From NCBI RefSeq assembly GCF_036346595.1, contig NZ_CP107835.1, positions 62,001 through 126,000 of the forward strand: DNA of 64,000 nucleotides. The letters are read 5' to 3'. The notes below the pieces were generated by a model that saw only the letters and a list, made by a program, of their open reading frames with translations, searched no databases and was not told the origin of the DNA. A program made the position numbers and the translations under genes. Origin of the DNA: Streptomyces sp. NBC_00525. Its GTDB lineage: Bacteria > Actinomycetota > Actinomycetes > Streptomycetales > Streptomycetaceae. The first letter of the stretch is position 1. Every line of letters starts with the position of its first letter. Below are positions 9,928 through 19,183 of this stretch, one piece after another.

Positions 9928-12900
9928 ATGAGTCGTCGTCGTGGTGTGCGCCAGCACCGGTGGGTCGGAGCGAGTACGGCCGTGGTCGCTTCGCTGGGGC
10001 TCGCGACGGGGTTCCTGTCGTCGCCCGCGGGGGCGACGACGGCGGACACCGCGCAGGAGACCGTCGTACCGGCCACCCAGCGCACCACGTACCAGTCCGC
10101 GTCGCTCCACTACGCCGGCACGCAGACGGGGAGCGACGGGGCCGGGGCGCAGGGCGTCTTCCACCGCCTTGAGGGCTACCGGGGCATCGTCTGGACCCGC
10201 TACGCGGACGGCACCACCATCCCCGTTCCCCCGGCCCCGGAGGCCGGCGCGCGGCAGCCGGGTACGGGCAGCGACATCTTCGCCCAGGTCGCCAAGGACG
10301 GCCGGGTCGAGCTGTGGGACGCGGTGGAGAACACCACGCGCGTCGTCCAGATCCCGTCCGGGCTGCAGCTGTTGAGCGTCCACGGCAGCACGGTCGTCGC
10401 GTCCGCCCCGGCCCTCGCGGAGGACGGAACGGCCACCCGCGTCCACCATCTGCTCACCCCCGGACCCGACGGCACCACCCGCGACGTCCTGGTCACCGGC
10501 ATGCCGGCCGGGCTGAAGCTGGGCGTGGTCCGTGCCGCGAACGCCACGAGTCTGCTGTTCCTCGGCCAGTGGAACGGTACGTACCGCATCGTCTCCGTCG
10601 ACCGGGCGACCGGCGAGGTGCGGAACTGGACCCAGCCGGTTTCCGTGAGCAACAGCCTGGTCCGGATCTCCGAGGACCACGTCGTCCTGTTCCACCCCAA
10701 CAATCCGAAGCTGCTGATCCTGCCCCGCAACGACCTGACGGCCACCCCGGCCGAACTGACGGTGGGCTGCGGTGGGGTGAGCCCCGCCGACGACCTGGCG
10801 GTCATCGGTGACTGGGTGGTCTACCGCTGCGGCCTGACGATCCAGGCCAAGCCGCTGGCCGGCGGGGCGGCCGTCAGGGTCGTCCTCTCGGCCGCCCACG
10901 GTCTCTCCTCGGCGCCCGACGGTTCGGCGGTGGTGGTGGGCCGCGCGAACGCCGAGAGCGTGTACGGCATCCTGCGCCTGGTCCCCGGCGCCGACCACGG
11001 CGCGCCCGTGGTCACCACGGTCAAGCCGCTGATCAAGCCCCCCGCCGAGGTGCGGGGCCTGTCCCTGGAGCAGGGCAGGCTGGTCGTGGCCGACTCCGGC
11101 ACCGGGCAGCGGGACACCTACCTGCGTACCGTCGCACCGTCCGGCACCCCCGAGTTCGGTGAGCGCTCCGCCTTCACCGGCTCCGGCGTCCGGATGGCCC
11201 CCTGCCCGGACCAGGACGCCGGCTGTTCGGCGATCCGGGGCACGGCCGACGGCCGGATCGCCTGGCTGGAGCGCGACGGGGCCTCGGGCTACGACCGGCT
11301 GCGCGTCGCCGGCCCCGCTCCCCGCGCCCTCTTCGAGCGCGCGGTGCCCGCGGGCGGCCACATCACGGACGTCTCCGGCGACTACGTCCTCTACGAGGAC
11401 GACACCCACGGCTACGTCTACCGGCTGGACGACTCCGGCGCCCCCGTGACCCGCCCCAGGGGTACCTCCGCGCTCCAGGGCGACGTCCTGCTGACCGCCG
11501 GCACCGCACCGGGCAGCGTCACCGGCTTCGACCTGTCCACGGGGAAGGCGACGGCCACCCTCACCACGGACGCGAACTGCGTGCCGCGGGAACTGCAGTC
11601 CGCCGGGCGCTGGCTGTACTGGAACTGCGGCCCCGACGGCGGCGCGGGCGTCTACGACCGCACCGCGAAGAAGTCGGTCCCGGTGCCCTCGGGGGAGGCA
11701 CGGCTCGGCGACGGCTTCGTGGTCACGCACGACCGGTCGGCGGGCCGGCTGACCCTCACCACCGTCACGGACGGCAGGGCCGCCGGCCGGGTCATCGGCG
11801 CGCTGCCCGACACCGGTGTCTCGCAGCGTGATGTCCGCTGGACCGTGGACGAGGCCGGCACGAATGCCGCGTACGTCGATGCCGAGGAACGTGTCCACCT
11901 CGTCCCGGCGGGAACCCCGGCGCAGCCGCTGCGCCTGCTGGGCCCGGCCGGGAACGCCGGCACCGTGCGGGCGACGACGCTCGACGTCACCCCCGGCACG
12001 GTCACCCGCCTGCTCCTGTCCAAGCCGTCCGCCGGCTGGACCCTGACCGTGCGCAGCAGCACGACCGGCGCGATCGTCGACACCGTGCACGGCGGCGCCG
12101 CGCGCGGCGCGCTGGATGTCGGGTGGCACGGCGACGACCCGTCCCGCTCCGGCGACGCGTTCCTGCCCAATGGCCGGTACGACTGGGCCCTCTCCGTCAC
12201 CCCGGCGGACGGGCAGGGCGACCCGCTGCACGTCACCGGCAGGGTGGCGCTCGTCGGTGCCCGGCCGGTGTGGCGGGACCTCGTCGGCGACGACGGAATC
12301 GGGGAGCTGCTGGCGCTGAACTCGTCCGGCCTCGTCTACTCGTACCGGGGCACCGGAACGGGCGGGCTGCGCGCCCGGCAGGCGACGTCGGGCAAGCTGT
12401 TCCCGGCGGGCACGCTCCTCGTCCCGTTCGGCGACACGAACGGTGACCGCTGCAACGACGTGCTCGTGCGCCAGGGGAACGAACTGCGCGCCTACCGGCC
12501 CGGATGCGACGGCATCGTGTCGGCCTCGTCCCCGTCCACGCTCATCGGCTCCGGCTGGGCGCAGTACAACGTCATCGTGTCGCCGGGCGATGTGAACGGT
12601 GACGGGATCAACGACCTGGTGGCACGTCAGACGACCACCGGGGACATGTACTTCTACGCCGGGACCTCGACGCACAAGCTCACTCGCCGGGTGCGGATCG
12701 GGACGGACTGGCGGCTCTACACGAAGATCGTCGGGGCCGGTGACCTGAACGGCGACGGCAGGGGCGATCTGCTCGCGGTCGACAAGTCCGGTGCGCTCTG
12801 GCGCTACTACGGCAAGGCGGCCGGCGCCGTCACACCGCGTACGAAGATCGCGTCGAACTGGGGTGCCGCCTACACGACGGTCGTGGGCGCGGGCGATCTC

Positions 12901-13041
12901 ACCGGTGACGGCCGCGCCGACATCGTGGCCCGCGACGGGAGCGGCAAGCTGTACCGCTTCAGCGGCACGGGGGCCGGTACGCTCTCCGGCCCGGCGACGA
13001 TCGGCACGAGCGGCTGGAGCGCGTACGCGGGTCTGTACTGA
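9928..13041 (+). CDS. large secreted beta-propeller / FG-GAP repeat protein
   Basis: ATG at 9928; 1037 residues. A Sec signal ends near Ala36. Residues 40-680 are beta-rich and propeller-like. Residues ~690-770 resemble a FlgD-like Ig domain (the NGRYDWALSV strand pattern). The C-terminal part has four FG-GAP/VCBS-type repeats with calcium-binding D-x-N-G-D-like loops: DTNGDRCND (836), DVNGDGIND (~888), DLNGDGRGD (~939) and DLTGDGRAD (~990). Proteins of this build are common in Streptomyces secretomes and lack known catalytic residues; extracellular binding or scaffolding is likely. The gene ends 17 bases from the convergent permease gene. Confidence 0.85.
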   Translation: MSRRRGVRQHRWVGASTAVVASLGLATGFLSSPAGATTADTAQETVVPATQRTTYQSASLHYAGTQTGSDGAGAQGVFHRLEGYRGIVWTRYADGTTIPVPPAPEAGARQPGTGSDIFAQVAKDGRVELWDAVENTTRVVQIPSGLQLLSVHGSTVVASAPALAEDGTATRVHHLLTPGPDGTTRDVLVTGMPAGLKLGVVRAANATSLLFLGQWNGTYRIVSVDRATGEVRNWTQPVSVSNSLVRISEDHVVLFHPNNPKLLILPRNDLTATPAELTVGCGGVSPADDLAVIGDWVVYRCGLTIQAKPLAGGAAVRVVLSAAHGLSSAPDGSAVVVGRANAESVYGILRLVPGADHGAPVVTTVKPLIKPPAEVRGLSLEQGRLVVADSGTGQRDTYLRTVAPSGTPEFGERSAFTGSGVRMAPCPDQDAGCSAIRGTADGRIAWLERDGASGYDRLRVAGPAPRALFERAVPAGGHITDVSGDYVLYEDDTHGYVYRLDDSGAPVTRPRGTSALQGDVLLTAGTAPGSVTGFDLSTGKATATLTTDANCVPRELQSAGRWLYWNCGPDGGAGVYDRTAKKSVPVPSGEARLGDGFVVTHDRSAGRLTLTTVTDGRAAGRVIGALPDTGVSQRDVRWTVDEAGTNAAYVDAEERVHLVPAGTPAQPLRLLGPAGNAGTVRATTLDVTPGTVTRLLLSKPSAGWTLTVRSSTTGAIVDTVHGGAARGALDVGWHGDDPSRSGDAFLPNGRYDWALSVTPADGQGDPLHVTGRVALVGARPVWRDLVGDDGIGELLALNSSGLVYSYRGTGTGGLRARQATSGKLFPAGTLLVPFGDTNGDRCNDVLVRQGNELRAYRPGCDGIVSASSPSTLIGSGWAQYNVIVSPGDVNGDGINDLVARQTTTGDMYFYAGTSTHKLTRRVRIGTDWRLYTKIVGAGDLNGDGRGDLLAVDKSGALWRYYGKAAGAVTPRTKIASNWGAAYTTVVGAGDLTGDGRADIVARDGSGKLYRFSGTGAGTLSGPATIGTSGWSAYAGLY

Positions 13042-13058
13042 CGCCGGGCGGGCCGTCG

Positions 13059-15020
13059 TCAGTCCGGGTCGGGTGCGCGGTGGGACTCCACGGTCCGCAT
13101 GGCGTGCGACACGTCGAAGGGCAGGATCGTCACCGCGATGTGCGGCAGGTGTTCCAGCGTCCTCGCGATCTTCTCGCCGGTGCCCCGGTGCAGGAGTCTG
13201 CCGAGGGCGTTGGAGTACATCCGCCTCGGCACGAGGACCGTCAGCGACGTGTCGTCGTCCCGGGTGGTGCGCAGGGCCAGCTCCCCCATCGCGTGGCGCA
13301 GCCTGCGGTCGGGGCACGCCACCACTTCCAGCTCGATCGAGGTCGCGGACGTCGACGCCCAGCGGGCGGCGAGCCGGCGTGCGTGGGCCTCGTCGACCGC
13401 GAAGTGCACCGCCCGTACGGTGTCCGGGCGCAGCTCGTGCGCGTACCGCAGGGCCTTGAGCGTGGCCAGGTCCAGCGCCTCGACGAGGACGAACACGTGG
13501 TGGCGGCGGGTGCGCGGCCGGTCCGCGCCCGTGGGCAGCCGGTCCAGGGCCGCGGCCTCGCGCCGGTACTCGCGGTTGATGCGGATCAGTACCCAGACCC
13601 CGAGCGGGAAGACCACGACGACGAGCCAGGCGCCCTCGGTGAACTTGGTGACGGCGAAGATCAGGACCACGGCGGCGGAGACGAGCGCCGCGAGGGCGTT
13701 GCCCGTGATCTTCAGCCGGCGCAGCGGTTCACGCCCGCGCAGGTGGTACGCGGTGAGTCCGGACCCGGCCATGGTGAAGGCGGTGAACACGCCGATCGCG
13801 TACAGGGCCACGAGCCGGTCGACGGTGGCGCCGGTGACGAGCAGCAGGACGAGCGACAGGGCGGCGAGGGTGACGATGCCGTTGGAGAAGGCCAGCCGGT
13901 GCCCGCGCCGGGTGAGCACCCGGGGCAGGAACCGGTCCTGGGCGACGAAGCCGGCCAGGAACGGGAAGCCGGTGAACGGGGTGTTGGCGCCGGTGTAGAG
14001 GACGAGCGCGGTCGCCAGCTGGACGAGGACCAGGCCGGCCGTCCCCGGCGTTCCGCCGCCGAAGGCGAGCCTGGCCTCCTGCGCGATGACGGTCGGGGTG
14101 CCGTCGGTGTAGGGGACGGCGTGGGTGATGTGGGCGAGGGTGGAGACGCCCAGGACCAGGAAGGCCAGCACGCAGCTCATGGCGATCAGGGTGCGCCGGG
14201 CGTTGCGGCCCTGGGGTTCGCGGAAGGCGGAGATGCCGTTCGAGATGGCTTCGAGCCCGGTGAGGGACGAGCCGCCGTTGGCGAAGGCGCGCAGCACGAT
14301 GAAGAGCGACGCGCCCTGCAGCCAGCCGTCGCCGGGGGTGCCCAGCGGTACGACGCCGGGGGCCCGCAGGTCGGCGTGGGGCAGTCCGCCCGTCAGGGCG
14401 CGTACGGCGGCGACGAGGAAGACGAGGGTCATCGCGGCGATGAAGAGGTAGGCGGGCAGGGCGAAGATCCGGCCGGCCTCGCGGACGCCGCGCAGGTTCC
14501 CGTACGCCAGCAGCACGATCACCAGGACGGAGACGGGCAGCTGGAGGTGGTCGAGCCCGGTCCAGCCGTTGCCGGCCAGATGGGCGAGCGAGATCAGGGC
14601 GTTGGTGCCGGCCGACACCTGGACGGCGACGGTGACGACGTAGTCGACCAGCAGGGCCACGGCGGCGATCTGGGCGACCTTCGGTCCGAAGTTCTCCCTG
14701 GCCACGACGTAGGAGCCGCCGGCGCGGGTGTAGATCGTGACCACGTCGCTGTAACAGAGCGTCAGGAGCAGCAGGACGAGCAGGATCGCGCCGGTGACCG
14801 GCATGACCATGGTGAAGGCGGCCGTGCCGATCACCGGTACGAGGACGCGGAGCATCTCCTCGGAGCCGTAGGCCGACGAGCTGACGCAGTCGGACGCGAG
14901 CACGCCGAGCGCCGTCCGGTTGCCCAGCTTCTCCTCGCCGACGCGTTCGGTGGTGAGCGGCTCGCCCAGAAGCCGCCTCTTGACGCGGTACATCGGCTGG
15001 TCGAGGGTCATACGCCCCAT
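13059..15020 (-). CDS. APC-superfamily amino acid permease with C-terminal soluble domain
   Basis: ATG at 15020 (653 residues) or 15011 are both plausible; the longer open frame begins in a Pro/Ala-rich stretch without homologous character. About 12 membrane helices span residues 60-460, with the APC signature near the first helix (LASDCVSSSAYGSEEMLRVL), then a soluble domain of about 190 residues containing an alternating beta/alpha, USP-like pattern. This architecture is typical of actinobacterial APC family permeases of unknown specificity, sometimes called DNA-binding or potassium-transporter-like. The substrate is not predictable. Confidence 0.85.
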   Translation of the reverse strand: MGRMTLDQPMYRVKRRLLGEPLTTERVGEEKLGNRTALGVLASDCVSSSAYGSEEMLRVLVPVIGTAAFTMVMPVTGAILLVLLLLTLCYSDVVTIYTRAGGSYVVARENFGPKVAQIAAVALLVDYVVTVAVQVSAGTNALISLAHLAGNGWTGLDHLQLPVSVLVIVLLAYGNLRGVREAGRIFALPAYLFIAAMTLVFLVAAVRALTGGLPHADLRAPGVVPLGTPGDGWLQGASLFIVLRAFANGGSSLTGLEAISNGISAFREPQGRNARRTLIAMSCVLAFLVLGVSTLAHITHAVPYTDGTPTVIAQEARLAFGGGTPGTAGLVLVQLATALVLYTGANTPFTGFPFLAGFVAQDRFLPRVLTRRGHRLAFSNGIVTLAALSLVLLLVTGATVDRLVALYAIGVFTAFTMAGSGLTAYHLRGREPLRRLKITGNALAALVSAAVVLIFAVTKFTEGAWLVVVVFPLGVWVLIRINREYRREAAALDRLPTGADRPRTRRHHVFVLVEALDLATLKALRYAHELRPDTVRAVHFAVDEAHARRLAARWASTSATSIELEVVACPDRRLRHAMGELALRTTRDDDTSLTVLVPRRMYSNALGRLLHRGTGEKIARTLEHLPHIAVTILPFDVSHAMRTVESHRAPDPD

Positions 15021-15157
15021 CACAGCGGCCGGCCGGCCGCGGACCGCGCCGACACCACGGGGAGGCCCCCTGCCGGCCGAAGCGGCCGGGGTGGGCGCTG
15101 TCTGCCCTGGGTGAACGCCGGCCCGCGCGGGCGCGGCGTTCACTAACGTCCGGTCCC

Positions 15158-15883
15158 ATGACGACGGTCACCACCCGCACGGTCACGTACCGGGCCGACA
15201 ACCTGACGATGAGCGGCCACCTCGCGCTCCCGGCCGGTGCCGGGCGCCGGCCCGCTGTCCTGATCGGCCCCGAGGGGATGGGGCTCGGCGACGTCGAGCG
15301 CGGGCGGGCCGAGGCGCTGGCCGAACTGGGGTATGTGGCGCTGGCCTTCGACCTCCACGGCGGGCGCTACCTGGGCGACCCGGAGGAGATGCTGGCCCGC
15401 TGTCTGCCGCTGCTCGACGATCCCGGCCGGATGCGGGGCATCGGCCGCGCGGCGCTCGGCGTCCTGTGTGCCGAGCCGCGCGTCGATCCCGGCCGGGTCG
15501 CCGCCATCGGCTATGGCACGGGCGGCGCGATCGCGGTGGAGCTCGGGCGCGACGGCGCCGACCTGCGCGCGATCGGGACGGTCAACGGGCTGACCACGGG
15601 CCGGCCCGGCGAGGCGGCACGCATCCGCTGCCCCGTCTGGGCCGGGGTCGGTTCGCAGGACCCGATCATGCCGCCCGCGCGGCGGGAGGCGTTCACGGCG
15701 GAGATGCAGGCCGCGGGGGTCGACTGGCGGCTCGTGGTCTACGGCGGCGCCCTGCACGCCTTCCACCACCCGCCGGTCGACCACACCGCGCTACCGGGCG
15801 TCGGCCATCACCCCCGGCACGCGCGGCGGGCCTGGCGCGACGTCGTCGGCCTGCTCGCCGAGTGCGTACCGGTCACGGACTGA
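15158..15883 (+). CDS. dienelactone hydrolase-like protein lacking the nucleophile
   Basis: ATG at 15158; 241 residues, alpha/beta-hydrolase fold of the DLH family. The acid residue is likely Asp168 (GSQDPIMPP) and the His is His200 (GALHAFHHP). The nucleophile elbow, normally G-x-C/S-x-G, reads GYGTGG (118-123), so Gly120 sits where Cys or Ser should be. Either catalysis uses another residue or the protein is a non-enzymatic paralogue. The gene is divergent from the APC permease; start codons are about 140 bases apart. Confidence 0.75.
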   Translation: MTTVTTRTVTYRADNLTMSGHLALPAGAGRRPAVLIGPEGMGLGDVERGRAEALAELGYVALAFDLHGGRYLGDPEEMLARCLPLLDDPGRMRGIGRAALGVLCAEPRVDPGRVAAIGYGTGGAIAVELGRDGADLRAIGTVNGLTTGRPGEAARIRCPVWAGVGSQDPIMPPARREAFTAEMQAAGVDWRLVVYGGALHAFHHPPVDHTALPGVGHHPRHARRAWRDVVGLLAECVPVTD

Positions 15884-15919
15884 GCCGGCCGGCTCCCGGC
15901 GCCTGCGCTCCCGGTGGGC

Positions 15920-17161
15920 TCAGGCCTTCGTCGGGGTGGGGTCCTCCGCGGTGTCGGGGGTGCGGGCGCGGGTGCGGGCCGCGGTGAAGAGGGTGGCGGC
16001 CATGAGGGCGGTGACGGCGCCGAGGCAGACGACGGCGGTGGCGAGGCTGCCCGCGGGCCTCTTGGCGGCCAGGAGGACCAGGGGGCAGAGGAACTCGCCG
16101 AGGAAGAAGGCCGCGGTCCACAGGCCCATGCCCCGGCCCCGGTCCTCGTACTGGAGGAGGGACATGGCCTTGGTGACCAGCGCGGGCAGCAGCAGGCCGG
16201 TGCCGACGCAGTTGATGACGGCTCCGGCGATCAGGAGCGGGAGCCCGTCCGCCAGGCCCATCAGCACGAAGCCCGCGGCGCACAGTGCGAACAGGACGGG
16301 CAGCCGGTGGCGGTGGTCCGGGGAGAGGCGGGTGAACAGGACCGAGCCGAGGACCGTGGCGGCGCTGGCCACCGCGGTGACGGCGCCGATGGTCGCGGTG
16401 GAGTCGGTGCCCAGGTCGTCGAGGAGGTACGCCATCTCGACCGGGACGGTGTAGAAGACCACGGCGCCGAAGACCGTGAGGAGGCAGATGCCCGCCATGC
16501 GCCGGACCGGGAACGGCCGCTGCGGCAGCGACGCCCGCTCGGCCGCGTCGGGCGCCGGCGGCAGCGGTGCGGGAAGGATGCGGGCCATCAGGGGCGCGAC
16601 GACCAGGCCGACGGCGTACAGCCAGAAGGGCGCGCGCCAGTCGGCGGCCCCGAGCGCGCCGCCGAGCACGAAGAAGACGGTGGCCGACGCGGCGGCGCAC
16701 ATCGTTTGCAGGGCGAGGTAGCGGTCCCGGAGTTCGCCGCTGTAGTAGTCGCCGATCAGGGTGGTGCAGGCGGTCATGATGGCCGCCTCGGCTATGCCGA
16801 CGAGGACGCGGCTGATCAGGATGGCGTGGAGCGACTCCAGCCACAGGGGGGCCGTCCCGAACACTGCGTACAGGGCGGTCGCGATGACCAGCAGGCGCTT
16901 GCGGCCGAGCCGGTCGACGATCATCCCCGCGAAGGGCGCGAGGAGCGCGAGGGCGAGCGCGGGGACGGTGAGCACGACCGGGACGAGCGCCTCGCTGCCG
17001 GGTACGTCCTCGAAGTGGTCCTGCATCCGGGGAAGGACGGGGGCGAGGAGCACCGCGCCGAGGACGGGCAGACAGCTTCCGGCCATGAGCATGACGGCCG
17101 GAAGTCGCCCAGTGGGCGGGGTGCCGGGGGCGGCGGGCGGCGAGGCGAGCGGGGCGGACAT
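15920..17161 (-). CDS. MFS transporter
   Basis: ATG at 17161, with GGAG about 8 bases upstream, gives 413 residues; an in-frame GTG 30 bases upstream is less well placed. Twelve membrane helices are predicted. The MFS loop 2-3 signature is seen as FAGMIVDRLGRKRLL (about residue 60). It lies at the start of a 340-base divergent interval shared with the DUF1877-like gene. The family exports drugs or small metabolites; the substrate is unknown. Confidence 0.8.
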   Translation of the reverse strand: MSAPLASPPAAPGTPPTGRLPAVMLMAGSCLPVLGAVLLAPVLPRMQDHFEDVPGSEALVPVVLTVPALALALLAPFAGMIVDRLGRKRLLVIATALYAVFGTAPLWLESLHAILISRVLVGIAEAAIMTACTTLIGDYYSGELRDRYLALQTMCAAASATVFFVLGGALGAADWRAPFWLYAVGLVVAPLMARILPAPLPPAPDAAERASLPQRPFPVRRMAGICLLTVFGAVVFYTVPVEMAYLLDDLGTDSTATIGAVTAVASAATVLGSVLFTRLSPDHRHRLPVLFALCAAGFVLMGLADGLPLLIAGAVINCVGTGLLLPALVTKAMSLLQYEDRGRGMGLWTAAFFLGEFLCPLVLLAAKRPAGSLATAVVCLGAVTALMAATLFTAARTRARTPDTAEDPTPTKA

Positions 17162-17500
17162 GACGGCGCTCCAAGGGCAGCTGAGGGGCACCTCTTCGGG
17201 GACGACGTGCCCAGGACGGGGCGATTGTGCCTCGAATACGCGTGCTGTCGGGGGTACTGCCCATCTTTTGGATCATCTGTTTTTCCGATGGCCACAATCC
17301 GTGGGGCGGATACGGGGCGTTCGGGGTATCTCGTCCCGGAGAGCTTGCTCACAACGGATGGTGGCGGAGCGTCAGGCGAAGGGTTTCGGCCACCTGACGA
17401 TCCACCACCACCTGCGCGTTTTCGGCCACTCGACGCCCAACCCGCCGCCCGCCGGGGGGCGGTCGCGTCACACGGTGACCGGGGCGCCATACTGCGGCGC
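17162..17500. other. divergent intergenic region, MFS gene / DUF1877-like gene
   Basis: No coding region was recognised in these 339 bases. A short AT-richer patch (about 17270-17288, near TTTTGGATCATCTGTTTTT) probably belongs to the MFS promoter. A CATACT hexamer at 17488-17493, seven bases before the ATG at 17501, could be a -10 element for leaderless or near-leaderless transcription of the rightward gene. No RNA gene or clear operator was seen. Confidence 0.4.
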
Positions 17501-18004
17501 ATGGCCCTGACCCAACAGCTGGCGCGCGTCACGCCGCGGTACCTCGACCGGTGCCGGGAGGCCGCCGGCGCCGCGCCGGACGGCGACCCGCGCTGGAATC
17601 CGCCGGCGGACGACGTGCTGGACCTCGACTGGGCCGTGTGGGCACTGCTCGGCCTCTACCGCCGGATGCGTCCGGAGTCGCCGGACATCGCGGTCCTCGA
17701 ACGGAGCATCCGCGGCGACGGCAGCGCCCCGGTCGCCTTCCTCGACCACGTCGAGGTCTACGACGGCGTCGACGGTCCGCCGTCCCTGCTGTCCCCCGCG
17801 GCGGTGACGGAGGTGGCCCGCGCGCTGGCGGCCATGGAGATCGACTCCCTGCTCACCACCCTCCCCGCCCACCGCCGCGAGGGCGGCTTCCCCGGCTTCA
17901 CGGGCGACCCCGCCGCGTACCTCTGCGACCACTTCGCCCTGCTCCGGAGCTTCTACGCCGCCGCCGCGGCGAAGGGGATGGCGATGGTGGTGTGGGTCGA
18001 CTGA
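17501..18004 (+). CDS. DUF1877 (YfbM-like) family protein
   Basis: ATG at 17501; 167 residues, close to the usual family length. It has the DUF1877 pattern: an N-terminal region that begins with tandem acidic/aromatic helices (LDLDWAVWALLGLYRRM), a central LDHVEVYDG strand, a SLLSPAAVTEVARAL segment, and a C-terminal YLCDHFALLRSFYAAAAAKGMAMVVWVD helix-strand. The biochemical role of the family is not established. The gene stands alone, 21 bases from the convergent PLP enzyme gene. Confidence 0.75.
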   Translation: MALTQQLARVTPRYLDRCREAAGAAPDGDPRWNPPADDVLDLDWAVWALLGLYRRMRPESPDIAVLERSIRGDGSAPVAFLDHVEVYDGVDGPPSLLSPAAVTEVARALAAMEIDSLLTTLPAHRREGGFPGFTGDPAAYLCDHFALLRSFYAAAAAKGMAMVVWVD

Positions 18005-18025
18005 CCGTCAGCGTGTGCCGTGCGG

Positions 18026-19183
18026 TCAACCGGGCTCGTGGTCGGCGAACAGCGTCGCCATCCTCTCGGCGGACTTCAGGCCCGCGCCGGTGAGGACGAC
18101 GACCGTCGTCTCGTCCGGGGCGATGTCGCCCGTCGCGATGTAGTGGTCGAGCGTCGCCGCCGCGACGCTGCTGGTCGGTTCGGCGTACAGGCCGCGGGCG
18201 CTCAGGGCGCGCACGGCGGCGCGGATCTCGGGTTCGGGGACGGCGTACGCGGCTCCGCCGGAGCGGCGGACGGCGTCCACCGCCTCGGGCAGCCGGACCG
18301 GGCGGGCGATGGACGCGCCCTCGGCGATCGTCGGCAGGCGCTCGCCCCGGCGGTCCGGGCCGACGCCGTTGAGGGTGTCCGCGATGGTCGCCCAGTGCTC
18401 GGGCTGTCCGACGAACAGGCGCGGGCGCCGCTCGATCCGGCCGGCGTCGAGGAGTTCACCGAAGGCGAGGTCGCAGCCGATGACGTTGCTGCCGGCGCCG
18501 GCCACGAGGACCACGTTGTCGGGGGCGGTGAAGCCGAGGGACTCCCACATCTCGTAGGCGACGGTCTTGGTGCCCTGGATGAACATGGGGTGCCAGTTGT
18601 GGCTGGCGTACGGGATCTGCCGCGCCTGCCGGACCGCCTCGTCCGCGACCTCGTCGCGGGTACCCTCCACGCGCTGGATCTCGGCTCCGTAGGCGCGGGC
18701 CTGGAGGATCTTGGCCGCCGAGGTGCCGGCCGGGACGATGATCTTGGCGCGGAGGCCGGCCGCGGCGGCGTACGCGGCCACCGCGGAGCCGCCGTTGCCC
18801 GAGCTGTCCTCCAGGACGCGGTCGGCTCCGAGCGCCGCGAGGTGGGAGATCATCACCGATACGCCCCGGTCCTTGAAGCTGGACGTGGGGTTGAACCACT
18901 CCAGCTTGAAGTGGACGCGCCGGCCGGCCCAGTCGAGCGGGATCATCGGCGTACAGCCTTCGCCCAGGCTCACCCGGCGGTCGGCCGGGACGGGCAGGAC
19001 CGCGCGGCAGCGCCACAGGGAGCGTTCGGCGGTGTCGATCTGGTCGGGCCGCAGGCCGGGCAGGGCGCTGACGGCGAGCGGGCCGCCGTCCTCGCCGCGC
19101 CAGCGCGGGTCGTCCAGCGGGTAGCGCGTCCCGGACCGGTCGTACAGCCAGGGGGCGGTGGGCGAGGGCTGTTCGGGGCTCAT
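18026..19183 (-). CDS. PLP-dependent threonine synthase/cysteine synthase-like enzyme
   Basis: ATG at 19183 overlaps the TGA of the upstream regulator gene (ATGA); 385 residues, fold-type II PLP enzyme. The PLP-binding Lys is K104 in NPTSSFKDRG, and the phosphate/cofactor Asn loop is DSSGNGGSA (127-135). The VVLVAGAGSNVIG region corresponds to the Gly-rich phosphate clamp. It is shorter than housekeeping threonine synthases of the long type and resembles ThrC/cysteate synthase/tryptophan-synthase-beta-like paralogues. Coupling to a Cys-rich HTH regulator suggests regulated, specialised amino-acid metabolism. Confidence 0.8.
   Translation of the reverse strand: MSPEQPSPTAPWLYDRSGTRYPLDDPRWRGEDGGPLAVSALPGLRPDQIDTAERSLWRCRAVLPVPADRRVSLGEGCTPMIPLDWAGRRVHFKLEWFNPTSSFKDRGVSVMISHLAALGADRVLEDSSGNGGSAVAAYAAAAGLRAKIIVPAGTSAAKILQARAYGAEIQRVEGTRDEVADEAVRQARQIPYASHNWHPMFIQGTKTVAYEMWESLGFTAPDNVVLVAGAGSNVIGCDLAFGELLDAGRIERRPRLFVGQPEHWATIADTLNGVGPDRRGERLPTIAEGASIARPVRLPEAVDAVRRSGGAAYAVPEPEIRAAVRALSARGLYAEPTSSVAAATLDHYIATGDIAPDETTVVVLTGAGLKSAERMATLFADHEPG

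Noticed and set aside
9901..13317. Very long minus-strand open frame (over 1100 codons) opposite the FG-GAP gene
   Set aside because: Codon bias of the plus strand suppresses stops in the antisense; Gly/Arg/Val-rich with no domain.
16476..16779. Short plus-strand open frames inside the MFS gene
   Set aside because: Arg/Ala-rich shadows of the minus-strand transporter.
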